IMG/VR virus record: IMGVR_UViG_3300021962_008382 | Span: 1 to 64,000 of that record | Origin: a virus | Strand: one strand, 5' to 3' | Length of the DNA: 64,000 bases | Shown: one piece after another, positions 16,042 to 24,390 of the stretch | Position numbering within the stretch: position 1 is the stretch's first letter | Layout: each line of letters begins with the position of its first letter | Notes under the pieces: generated by a model | Told to the model about the DNA's origin: nothing | What the model saw: the letters and a program-made list of their open reading frames with translations, nothing else | Database searches by the model: none | Position numbers and translations under genes: made by a program

Positions 16042-18255
16042 TTAAATTGAATACTTTACCGATATTCCAAACGTTCTTGGTGCGTTGAAGTTACCATAAG
16101 TACCTAATACTGCGTCGTTAGACGGATCTCTTCTAAACACAAAGTGACCATCAAGAAGATTCCTCGCCCAGACTTGGAAAGATACTCCGGGTAAGTTATT
16201 TATTTCAGTAATATCAATACTACTGTTAACTATAAAAGAACCATCGTTGAAAATTTCAAATTCTGAAAATGGGTGAGACGGGTCTGATCTATTAGCGTCA
16301 ATATGAGTTTCCATTAAAAAAGATTTAAATTTTTTAGAATGGTCAAGACTTAAGTTCCAAACATTCTTAGGAGTGAAGACAATAAACACCGGCTGAATAA
16401 GGTTTTTGAAAGGGTTAATTGTAGGAGGTACGTAAGTGTCAGTATAAGTATACGCTAAAGTAACATCTAAATTATCTGTAACTAAAATAGTACCATCCAC
16501 TTCCAAACCTTCGATCTGAGTAACCCCCGGGGCGTTCATTGTTTCAAGAGTGTGTCTTGATGACCTAGAAACAGGATCATATATTACCTGGCTAAAATCT
16601 ATCTGGCTGCCAGTTCTCTCCATAGTGTAGGCAGCAACGTTTATTCTTGCAATACCTGCTTGTGCTTTAACACCCAGTTCATAAGAGATATTATCTTCCG
16701 GCCCGAAGGATCTAAAGGTGGCTGATCTTGAGCTTGCTCCCCCTGATCTATAGCCTGTAGCGTATTTTATATACACATTTACGTTATCAAATGCATCATA
16801 TGCAGCGATAGCCAGCGGATTAAATCTAGACGATTCTTCGATAAAGGTATAGGGGGAAGGAACATTTCTAAGTAAGTAGAGTGAACCATCTTTTTTGTCT
16901 TGAGTATATCTGCCCCCTAATGTAAGATGGAGTTTTTCTAGAAAACTAGGGGTATATGTAGCTTGTGAGAAAACCGCTCTACTTTCTGCAGTAGCCTCGC
17001 TACCTCTATCGATGAATCTTCTACCTGGTAAAGTAGGAGTAAGATCATTAATAGTATAATCTGTTAGTGTTGAGTTCCAGGTATTTGTAGAAGGGGTCGC
17101 CGCTTCTTCATAAGCATCTTCTATAAAATAGTATATTCCTGCAACATAATCAATGCTATCTGTACTACCTATAAGCTGAAATTCTTGACTAAACTGGGTC
17201 TGATGTAATTCCGAAATACTGTATCTACTAAACACGCTATTTGGCTTAGCTACTGGTATACGATGGGCTCCCCCAGCATTATCCCACTGAGTTGAGTCAA
17301 CATATCTTTTCGATGTAATAGATTTTATCTCTATGTTATCTGTAGCGTTCCAAGAAGCGGTGAGACTTGTTCCTCCTACATCTGCTACGCTGGGTTGTTG
17401 TGGTACACCAATATCTGCTACTTTCATAATGCTGGTACCATTCACAACTACCTGTGGAGGTAAGGGGGTAATTGTAGATACATTTAAAGGGTTAAAATTA
17501 AGAAGTTGGCTGTAGAAAGGGCTGCTTGCATCTTTACTGACATCATAAGAAAAATCAAGTGTTAGATTATCTGTTTCTAACCTATTAGAAAGCTTGAAAC
17601 CGGTTCTTTCAAAAAAGTTCCAACCTGTTTGACCTGCTAGGGGATTTCTTGTTGTAGGGTCTTGATACTGAGATAATGCATCTATCTTAGTACTAATGTT
17701 AAAAACCTCGGGTAAGTTTAAATGAAAATCAACATTATTACTATTATAGTTACCAACACCCGCATTGAATCTAAAATCGAATTCACCGATAGGTTTTTTT
17801 GTAACCATACTAAGAGCACCGCCTTCAGTATTGCGGCCAAATAAAGTACCCTGTGGACCTTTCAATACTTCTATGCGCTCTAAGTCTAATAATGCTGCAT
17901 TGAGACCATGTTGACGACCGAGATAAACACCGTCAATGTATATCCCTACCCCCTGTTCTCTAGCTGGTTGATTAGCATCAAGAGGCACAATACCACGAAT
18001 ACCTACTGTTACTGCAGATTGTCTAGACTCAAAAGGAGCTATATTAAGACCGGGGACAGACCCATCTGCAAGATCCATTAAACTCTGTACGTGCTTTTTT
18101 TCTATATTCTCAGAACTAAGAACTGACATTGATATAGGTGTATCAATGAGGTTAGTTTCTCTTTTTGTAGCGGTTACAATTATTTCTTCGAAGGCAGGTT
18201 GAGCGTAAAGAGGAGAAGAAAATAATAAGAAAAAAGAAAGATATTTTCGTAACAT
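16042..18255 (-). CDS. TonB-dependent outer-membrane receptor
   Basis: 737 residues. Signal peptide LRKYLSFFLLFSSPLYAQ, then a TonB box region EEIIVTATKRE at about 22-32, a plug with VGIRGI and LKGPQGTLFGRNTEGGALS near residue 140, and a long beta-barrel part with alternating aromatic strands ending GISVKYSI. TonB-dependent receptors take up siderophores, vitamins or glycans across the outer membrane using proton-motive force through host TonB. Full-length and intact, preceded by AAGGAG. Unexpected in a lytic phage. Substrate unknown. Final residue is Ile rather than the usual aromatic. Confidence 0.93.
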   Translation of the reverse strand: MLRKYLSFFLLFSSPLYAQPAFEEIIVTATKRETNLIDTPISMSVLSSENIEKKHVQSLMDLADGSVPGLNIAPFESRQSAVTVGIRGIVPLDANQPAREQGVGIYIDGVYLGRQHGLNAALLDLERIEVLKGPQGTLFGRNTEGGALSMVTKKPIGEFDFRFNAGVGNYNSNNVDFHLNLPEVFNISTKIDALSQYQDPTTRNPLAGQTGWNFFERTGFKLSNRLETDNLTLDFSYDVSKDASSPFYSQLLNFNPLNVSTITPLPPQVVVNGTSIMKVADIGVPQQPSVADVGGTSLTASWNATDNIEIKSITSKRYVDSTQWDNAGGAHRIPVAKPNSVFSRYSISELHQTQFSQEFQLIGSTDSIDYVAGIYYFIEDAYEEAATPSTNTWNSTLTDYTINDLTPTLPGRRFIDRGSEATAESRAVFSQATYTPSFLEKLHLTLGGRYTQDKKDGSLYLLRNVPSPYTFIEESSRFNPLAIAAYDAFDNVNVYIKYATGYRSGGASSRSATFRSFGPEDNISYELGVKAQAGIARINVAAYTMERTGSQIDFSQVIYDPVSRSSRHTLETMNAPGVTQIEGLEVDGTILVTDNLDVTLAYTYTDTYVPPTINPFKNLIQPVFIVFTPKNVWNLSLDHSKKFKSFLMETHIDANRSDPSHPFSEFEIFNDGSFIVNSSIDITEINNLPGVSFQVWARNLLDGHFVFRRDPSNDAVLGTYGNFNAPRTFGISVKYSI

Positions 18256-18326
18256 ATAAAGCTCCTTTAAATGTCGCTTTATATATTTTTTATATGTTAA
18301 AGAAGGGTTTAAGAAGAAATTAATTG

Positions 18327-18551
18327 TTAATTAATTGTTGTTCGAATACGAACTATGCCTTTATACAATATAGGTACGTACCACCAAGATCTTTTTCTTT
18401 GATCAGTTATAGTATACTCCCATGTTATATTTGTTGCCGGGTCGGTCCAAGAGGTATGAAAACCGAACCACGTCTTGGCTTTATGCCAATTAATAGTTCC
18501 CCCATGTTTAATTTTTTGATGAATAGCCCAGATAAGACAGTTACTATACAT
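18327..18551 (-). CDS. Small Trp-rich protein, unknown function
   Basis: 74 residues rich in Trp, His and Lys (WHKAKTWFGFHTSW, RSWWYVPILYKG). The same type of short aromatic protein occurs in other marine phages as far as I recall. It is the only protein-like frame between the receptor and the HXXSHH genes. No signal peptide or clear membrane helix. Confidence 0.55.
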   Translation of the reverse strand: MYSNCLIWAIHQKIKHGGTINWHKAKTWFGFHTSWTDPATNITWEYTITDQRKRSWWYVPILYKGIVRIRTTIN

Positions 18552-18589
18552 AACTGTATATATGGATAGAATTCTTAACGTTTTCTTAA

Positions 18590-19807
18590 CTAAACTTCTT
18601 GAAAAGGCCCGGTGCTATCTGCAAAAGATTCGATGGGAATACCAGCTTTAACAAGCATAGTGTGTATCAGATTTGCATGAGGTGTATTTTGAGGATACGC
18701 TAAATGTTGATTACCCCTTATACCTCCAGCTTTACCTATTAGAACACTTGGAAGCGGGTCATTATTATGCATATCGCTATTACTCATATTACTACCAAAA
18801 AGAATAATAGTATTATCAAGTAATCCAGCAGATTTAAGTCTATTGGCAAATTTTACAACTCTTTCCGTTTGCCATCTTTGTAGTCTTACCAGTTGCTCGT
18901 ATTTTTCTTCTTTTTGCTGATGGTGGCTGAGAGGATGAAAAGCTTCCTCAATACCTAAATTACTAAAGACTCTCATGCTAGCTTCTCGAACCATACGCAT
19001 TGAAGCTATACGAGTCTGTCCTGTTTGAAAAGCTAAAGTCATCATTTCGAACTGTATATCTAACAGCTCTTGAAAATCATCCGGAGGACCGATAGGTGCT
19101 TCTGGAACAGAATTTAAATTAGCTGCAGAAGATTCGAGCGCTCCTATGCGTTTTTCTATATCTCGAACACTAGTTAGATATTCATCTACTTTTAATCTAT
19201 CGCTGCTGTCTAGTTTTTTATTTAACTGCTGAGTTGATTCTAATACATAGTCTAATAGACTTGATTTTTGTTGCAATATAGAGATTCTATCTTCGTAATT
19301 ATCACCATCACCAAACATTGTGTAATATACTTTACGGGGATTACCTTCTAGTGGAAGTGGTACGTTTCCATCTCGATAATTTAAAGACCCACCAGGTTCA
19401 CCACACAGCTCTATAGATGATAGAGGTGTAGAGCCGGAAAAATGCTTAGCAGCTATCTGATCTGCACTCACTGATCTTTGATCTGGTGCAACACATGTCA
19501 GCCAAGTTTCTTCAATGATACCATGTGGATTAGTACTCTCACCACCTTTGTTTCTTAAACCGCTTACCACAGTGGTATATTCGCGAAGTTCTTCTAATGG
19601 TTGCAGTATAGGAGAAAATTTAAAATTAGACCCTGTTTGTTCAGGAGTCCAGTACTTCATTACTGCCCCGTGCGGAAAATAAACATAGGCGAGGTTAGAC
19701 TGAACAGGTGCATTACCATAAGCTCCTGGTATCATTGCATCTAACAGGGGCAGGCTTAATGTATAACCAGCCCCTCTTAGAACAGTACGCCTACTCAATG
19801 GTTTCAT
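18590..19807 (-). CDS. HXXSHH (DUF1552) family protein, Tat-type signal
   Basis: 405 residues. N-terminal LSRRTVLRGAGYTL is a twin-arginine signal, so the folded protein should be exported to the periplasm. The family motif is present as FHPLSHHQQ near residue 280. PHGAVMKYWTPE and TIILFGSNMSNSDMHN are further shared segments. DUF1552 proteins are known from Planctomycetes and marine Gammaproteobacteria; no reaction is established, though they resemble DUF1501/sulfatase-like folds in style. Overlaps its paralogue by 4 bases. Confidence 0.9.
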   Translation of the reverse strand: MKPLSRRTVLRGAGYTLSLPLLDAMIPGAYGNAPVQSNLAYVYFPHGAVMKYWTPEQTGSNFKFSPILQPLEELREYTTVVSGLRNKGGESTNPHGIIEETWLTCVAPDQRSVSADQIAAKHFSGSTPLSSIELCGEPGGSLNYRDGNVPLPLEGNPRKVYYTMFGDGDNYEDRISILQQKSSLLDYVLESTQQLNKKLDSSDRLKVDEYLTSVRDIEKRIGALESSAANLNSVPEAPIGPPDDFQELLDIQFEMMTLAFQTGQTRIASMRMVREASMRVFSNLGIEEAFHPLSHHQQKEEKYEQLVRLQRWQTERVVKFANRLKSAGLLDNTIILFGSNMSNSDMHNNDPLPSVLIGKAGGIRGNQHLAYPQNTPHANLIHTMLVKAGIPIESFADSTGPFQEV

Positions 19808-21213
19808 GTTTCTATAAGCCCGGTTGATTCTAACCTACTATCACCAAATCTTTTACCGTCAAATACTTCATCGTGAACTTTCCCAGTCTCCTCAATTTTT
19901 TCTGAATATAGAAGAGTGTTTTGTGGTATATCAAATATATTTAAAACATCGACAAGCATATCACAGTTAGTTACTGTTCTCTTTTCAAAAGCTAGGTGTC
20001 GATTACCTTTAAGCTTTTTTCCTGCGCCGCCTATAAATACAAGAGGTGTATCATAGTGTAAATGTTGATTGGGATTACCCATATTACTACCGTACATGAT
20101 TAAAGAATTATCTAATACAGTAGTACCATCAGTATCTTGCATCTCATTAAGTTTTATAGCTAAGCTAGCTACCATATCATTGTGGTAGCGGTTAATCTCT
20201 CCAAATTCTTTTATTCTAGACGGGTCTTCACCATGATGAGAACCCGAGTGAAAACCCAACGTAGGTACCTTGCTCATCGGGTATGTTCTGCCTGTTAAAT
20301 CTCGCGCCATCAGCATTGTACTAACTCTTGTGATATCACTTTGAAAAGCTAAAGACATAAGATCAGCCATAATATTGAAATGATCATGAAAATTATTGGG
20401 TATTCCTAAAGGCTTTTCCGGGGATTCAGCACCCATTTCATCCGATTTAGCTATTGCTAAATCTATTCTACGCTCAACTTCTCTTATATTAGTAAAGTAC
20501 TGATCAATTCTTTCAACATCAGGCTGCGATAAAGACTTTTCAAGTTTCTTTGTCTTATCCATCACACTGTCTAAAATACTTTGATCTCTTCTTCTATTTT
20601 TTAGTTGTATCTCTTTAGATGAGCCATAACCAAACATTCTCTCGTAAATAACTACCGGATTAAGTTCCATGGGATTAGGGCTCCACGGGTCTGACCAGCT
20701 TACGGTATTAGTATATACACATGAATAACCTTCTCCGCAGTTGCTTGATCCTGATCCTGGATCTTCCAAAGCTATTTGCATAGAAGGCATCAGACTGTTT
20801 TGCCCATGTATTTTTGCGATTACTTGATCAATGCTAGGCCCACAAATACCGCTCCCTGTGGTCTTGACAGGCTTAACCCCTGAAAAGAAACCTGCTGCTA
20901 CGAAGTGATCTGCCCCAGTAATACCAGGAGGATTATCACAGCTTTCGCTCCAAATACCAGATGTGATTACCATCTTATTTTTAATTTGCTCAAAACCCCC
21001 ATACAAGTAAGGAAGTTTTTCTAGTGTGGGACCTTGTGGTACCCAATAACCAGGAGCAGCTCCATGAGGTACAAATATGCCTACAAATCGCTGCGGAGGT
21101 TTAGGGGCTTCAGCAAAAGCGGGTATCATAGCAGAAAGGAAGGGTAGAGATACCCCTCCTAGCGCCCCTCTCAATACAGTTCGTCTATCTAACTTCTCTT
21201 TTGTAATAATCAT
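19804..21213 (-). CDS. HXXSHH (DUF1552) family protein, Tat-type signal, paralogue
   Basis: 469 residues. Tat signal DRRTVLRGALGG, then VPHGAAPGYWVPQG and the family motif GFHSGSHHGE near residue 320; NSLIMYGSNMGNPNQH mirrors the neighbour. The two proteins share order and motifs but differ in length and in many positions, so this is an old duplication or joint acquisition rather than a recent repeat. In bacteria DUF1552 genes sit beside cytochrome-like DUF1592/1588 genes; here the only haem protein is the peroxidase at 30.7 kb. Confidence 0.9.
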   Translation of the reverse strand: MIITKEKLDRRTVLRGALGGVSLPFLSAMIPAFAEAPKPPQRFVGIFVPHGAAPGYWVPQGPTLEKLPYLYGGFEQIKNKMVITSGIWSESCDNPPGITGADHFVAAGFFSGVKPVKTTGSGICGPSIDQVIAKIHGQNSLMPSMQIALEDPGSGSSNCGEGYSCVYTNTVSWSDPWSPNPMELNPVVIYERMFGYGSSKEIQLKNRRRDQSILDSVMDKTKKLEKSLSQPDVERIDQYFTNIREVERRIDLAIAKSDEMGAESPEKPLGIPNNFHDHFNIMADLMSLAFQSDITRVSTMLMARDLTGRTYPMSKVPTLGFHSGSHHGEDPSRIKEFGEINRYHNDMVASLAIKLNEMQDTDGTTVLDNSLIMYGSNMGNPNQHLHYDTPLVFIGGAGKKLKGNRHLAFEKRTVTNCDMLVDVLNIFDIPQNTLLYSEKIEETGKVHDEVFDGKRFGDSRLESTGLIET

Positions 21214-21234
21214 TATAACCCCGTAATGAGATTA

Positions 21235-21549
21235 TTAGCTTCTCGACATGTATGCAGAAGATCCAAAGAAGGTAGCTACAACACCAGCTTGAGCAATATA
21301 GAACATACTAAGCAGATTATCTAATGCAGCAAGTCTTTCTACACTAATCATTGGGAAAAACAATGCAATGGTAAATACAACCATGGATAGCATAGCCACC
21401 CAGGCCATTTGTCTAAGCTGATCTTCTTTCTTATCTTTGTTTTCGATTTCAGCTAACCGTTCACCTCTAGACATTTCCTCGTCTGTAACTACACCATCAC
21501 CATCTGAGTCAAACTGATTGTATATTGAATTAGATTCTAACTTCTTCAT
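21235..21549 (-). CDS. EF-hand membrane protein
   Basis: 104 residues. A canonical calcium loop DSDGDGVVTDEE at about residues 13-24 lies on a soluble N-terminus, followed by a charged linker and two membrane helices (about 48-67 and 78-98). Topology suggests calcium sensing or anchoring at the inner membrane. Part of the exported-protein run 16-26 kb. Function unknown. Confidence 0.75.
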   Translation of the reverse strand: MKKLESNSIYNQFDSDGDGVVTDEEMSRGERLAEIENKDKKEDQLRQMAWVAMLSMVVFTIALFFPMISVERLAALDNLLSMFYIAQAGVVATFFGSSAYMSRS

Positions 21550-21568
21550 ATATCCTCTTCTATTAAAG

Positions 21569-22084
21569 TTACTCTTCTGCTAAAGGATTTTCAAGTATTT
21601 GTTGTATTTTATCCTCTAGCTCATCCCTTGCTTCTCTCAACTGCGCATCAATCTCTCTCATACGATCATTTAATGTAGATTCCATTGCATACACATCGTT
21701 TCTTAGATCACGCTGTGTTACATTGGTGTTCTCGTCAATATTACGAACAAAAGCATCAACTGTATCTAGATCAGATCTTATTTCTTCAATGTCTGTTCTT
21801 GCTGAATCAAGTAATGTAGTTACAGTTTGAAACTGCTGTGCAACGTCTTCCTGTAATGCAGTAATTGATTCAGCTTGAACAGCCAGCTGCTGATTAATAC
21901 CTGACATATCTGGTGCTACATAGGTTGTAATTGCTTCTTCAGCGTCTAATAGACGTTGATATACCTCAAAACCACCCCAGAGTGCTCCACCTAGCGAACC
22001 CAATATTGGAACGAGCAACAGCATTTTGCTGCCTGTTAAACTCATTCCAGCAAATTCTATTTGAGCGCCATTCTCGTCACTCAT
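21569..22084 (-). CDS. Membrane-anchored coiled-coil protein
   Basis: 171 residues. One membrane helix (about 20-40, MLLLVPILGSLGGALWGGF) followed by a long acidic heptad-rich coiled coil to the end (ITALQEDVAQQFQTV, IDAQLREARDELEDKI). Could act as a periplasmic or cytoplasmic spacer or scaffold. AGGAG-type site precedes the start. Function unknown. Confidence 0.75.
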   Translation of the reverse strand: MSDENGAQIEFAGMSLTGSKMLLLVPILGSLGGALWGGFEVYQRLLDAEEAITTYVAPDMSGINQQLAVQAESITALQEDVAQQFQTVTTLLDSARTDIEEIRSDLDTVDAFVRNIDENTNVTQRDLRNDVYAMESTLNDRMREIDAQLREARDELEDKIQQILENPLAEE

Positions 22085-22102
22085 TTCTTTCTCCTGAAGA
22101 AC

Positions 22103-22384
22103 TTATGTTTTTATTTTCGATCTTGCTTTTTTAACACCTTTATCTACAGCATCTTTTACCTTAGTACCAGCAAGTTTCGCATCTTCTGTATTTACTACAC
22201 CATCTTTATTTAAGTCGGCTGTTGATTTAACCGTGTTAACGACTTTGTTAAGAGCATCCTTAGCGTCTTTTGAATCTACTACACCATCAGAATTAACATC
22301 TAATTTAGATGGGCTGCTAATGACGTAAATCAAGAAGCCAATAATTGCTACAACTACTAATATACCTAAGACTAAACTATCCAT
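22103..22384 (-). CDS. Membrane-anchored protein with two dockerin-like calcium loops
   Basis: 93 residues: N-terminal membrane helix (LVLGILVVVAIIGFLIYVI), then two near-identical loops DVNSDGVVDSKDA and DLNKDGVVNTEDA spaced by about 30 residues, and a Lys-rich tail. The paired F-hand loops are the dockerin type I pattern; dockerins bind cohesins, but no cohesin-like protein was recognised here. It may equally be a generic EF-hand pair. Confidence 0.75.
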   Translation of the reverse strand: MDSLVLGILVVVAIIGFLIYVISSPSKLDVNSDGVVDSKDAKDALNKVVNTVKSTADLNKDGVVNTEDAKLAGTKVKDAVDKGVKKARSKIKT

Positions 22385-22446
22385 ACTTTTCTCCTATAAT
22401 ATTAAAGATACAACCCTGTATTTTTTACAGAGTATGCCAATATGTA

Positions 22447-24390
22447 TCATTTAAATTGCATTTCTACCATTTGTTCATGTTTATTATCTACCCCAATAAG
22501 TTGGAGCATACTATTTCTATCGTTTTGAACTTTATTATTTAAATAAAGATCTTTGCTTTTATAGAATTCTACATCTTGTAATGTACCACCGTATGTATCA
22601 AACCCGGGCCTATAAGCGATAAGCTGCAACGCGATCGCCTGTGCTTCTGGGTCCATTGACCCAATTCGATCTTGAGCCTGCTGTTCTATTTCTTCTTGAC
22701 TCATTGTCTGAATAGCGTTTTCTACTTTAGCTGTTTGTACTTGCTCTTCTTGAGCTGGTGGTTTAATATCGTACTTGCTAAAATTAGGAACCACGGTATT
22801 AAGTATTTCTGTAATAGTACCCCCTGTCGCCAATACCTGTTGCATACTATTGTTTGAGAATACTGTTGCAGCGTTATTATTGACTACAACTAGATCAATA
22901 AGTGGCTGACTAATTTCTAATAGTTCATTTTCTGCTGATTCTAAGGTATTATCATCTTCCAGATTTTGTTGTAGGCTGAATAGTGTCTGGTCTTGCTCGG
23001 TTGTTTCATATGTCGTACTCTGAGTATCACCAAATATTAGATTATTATCATTAACTGTTTCCGCTGCAGTTTTATCTTCTATAGTAGAATTATTTTCCTT
23101 ATTACCTTCTTCCTGCGATATTACTTGATCTGTTGTGTTAGATATTTCTTTAATTTCTGTTATAACATCAGCTGTATCAGATATCTCTTGAATGGGTTCT
23201 AATTTTATTTCCTCTTCTACTGTAGTTTCAGTTACTATTAGCATATCAGGATCTAGATTATCTGTTTCAACGGTGATATCATTAGAGGGTTCTACTAATG
23301 CAGATATATCAGCTATTCTAGATTCAGATGTAGGCTTAGCATTAGATTGCTCGATAGTTTGATTAATAGCCAGCGGGGTAGCAGTAGTAGGGGGTTGAGA
23401 TAAAGAATCTTCACTGGTAGAAGTTTCTACTATACTTAATATTAGCTTAAGTAAGGAAGAAGAAGGTGTATCTTTATTTACTTCTGCAATTTCTTCCTCA
23501 TTATCTACCTCCTCTTCAAATACTTCTTCCTCAGATTCTTCTTGAGCTGTCTCAATCGGCTCATCAATATCATCTATTATCTCTTCTTGCAAAGGTTCCT
23601 CGATATCAGCTATAAGCTCTTCTTCCTCAATAGGCTCTTCATCTTCCTGTTCTGGTTCATCAACGTCTGCTGCTAGAGACGCTTCTAAATAACCAGGGCA
23701 TTCTATACTCGAAAGTGGGTCCGTGCTGCATTGTAATTCTAGAAGTGCTTCTTGGAAATTGGGGCAAGAAGGAGACGAAAAGGGATCGTTTGCGCAAGGA
23801 TCAGGACCGTAGTTTAGACTAAAGGACATACTATTGACTTCTGGACCGTAGAACCCAGCCCAGAAGTTAGCATCTCTTCCTACAAAACCAACTCTCACAT
23901 TATCTAGTTCATAGATTCTGTAGGGGTCAGCGAACGTCTCTGTATAGTTAAAATTAGACCAATTAAATTGATATTGCAGGTCGTAGTTATAAGCCTCAAG
24001 CAGGGTGTTGCTGCTGTCATAGAAGTTAGCATATGCTCGTAAATAATCAGTTCTCCCGTCGTCCCAGCCGTTTCCGTTTTTCGCAGTGAAGCTAAAATTG
24101 AAACCTGTTATTATAATACTATTCCCTGCAGCATTTAACGCAGTCTGAATACTTATTAACTGATATAGATCGGCCAGCCCGTAAGAGAAATTAATGGAAT
24201 CGGGGGTAAAGGCCCCTACTGCTGGCAGGGGCCCACAATAACCAGGATCAGCGGCAGACCAACAAGTTAACGGTTCATTTATCATACCGTAACCGTTCCA
24301 CTCATTATAATCTAATAAATTTTGAGTGGAGTCTTGGCTTCTACAAATAGATGAAACCAATAGCAATAAGATTACAATAACACCCTTCAT
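22447..24390 (-). CDS. Large secreted acidic protein with N-terminal beta domain
   Basis: 647 residues. Signal peptide VIVILLLLVSSICRSQ. Residues about 20-230 form a Trp/Tyr-rich, probably beta-sandwich domain (NGYGMINEPLTCW, NFWAGFYGPE) with Cys pairs at the end (DPFSSPSCPNF, DPLSSIECPGY). Then a very acidic Glu-rich linker (EEPIEEEE), a Ser/Thr/Asn-rich stretch and a C-terminal conserved-looking region (YRPGFDTYGGTLQDV). Adhesin-like or envelope-associated; function unknown. Overlaps the next gene by 4 bases. Confidence 0.75.
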   Translation of the reverse strand: MKGVIVILLLLVSSICRSQDSTQNLLDYNEWNGYGMINEPLTCWSAADPGYCGPLPAVGAFTPDSINFSYGLADLYQLISIQTALNAAGNSIIITGFNFSFTAKNGNGWDDGRTDYLRAYANFYDSSNTLLEAYNYDLQYQFNWSNFNYTETFADPYRIYELDNVRVGFVGRDANFWAGFYGPEVNSMSFSLNYGPDPCANDPFSSPSCPNFQEALLELQCSTDPLSSIECPGYLEASLAADVDEPEQEDEEPIEEEELIADIEEPLQEEIIDDIDEPIETAQEESEEEVFEEEVDNEEEIAEVNKDTPSSSLLKLILSIVETSTSEDSLSQPPTTATPLAINQTIEQSNAKPTSESRIADISALVEPSNDITVETDNLDPDMLIVTETTVEEEIKLEPIQEISDTADVITEIKEISNTTDQVISQEEGNKENNSTIEDKTAAETVNDNNLIFGDTQSTTYETTEQDQTLFSLQQNLEDDNTLESAENELLEISQPLIDLVVVNNNAATVFSNNSMQQVLATGGTITEILNTVVPNFSKYDIKPPAQEEQVQTAKVENAIQTMSQEEIEQQAQDRIGSMDPEAQAIALQLIAYRPGFDTYGGTLQDVEFYKSKDLYLNNKVQNDRNSMLQLIGVDNKHEQMVEMQFK

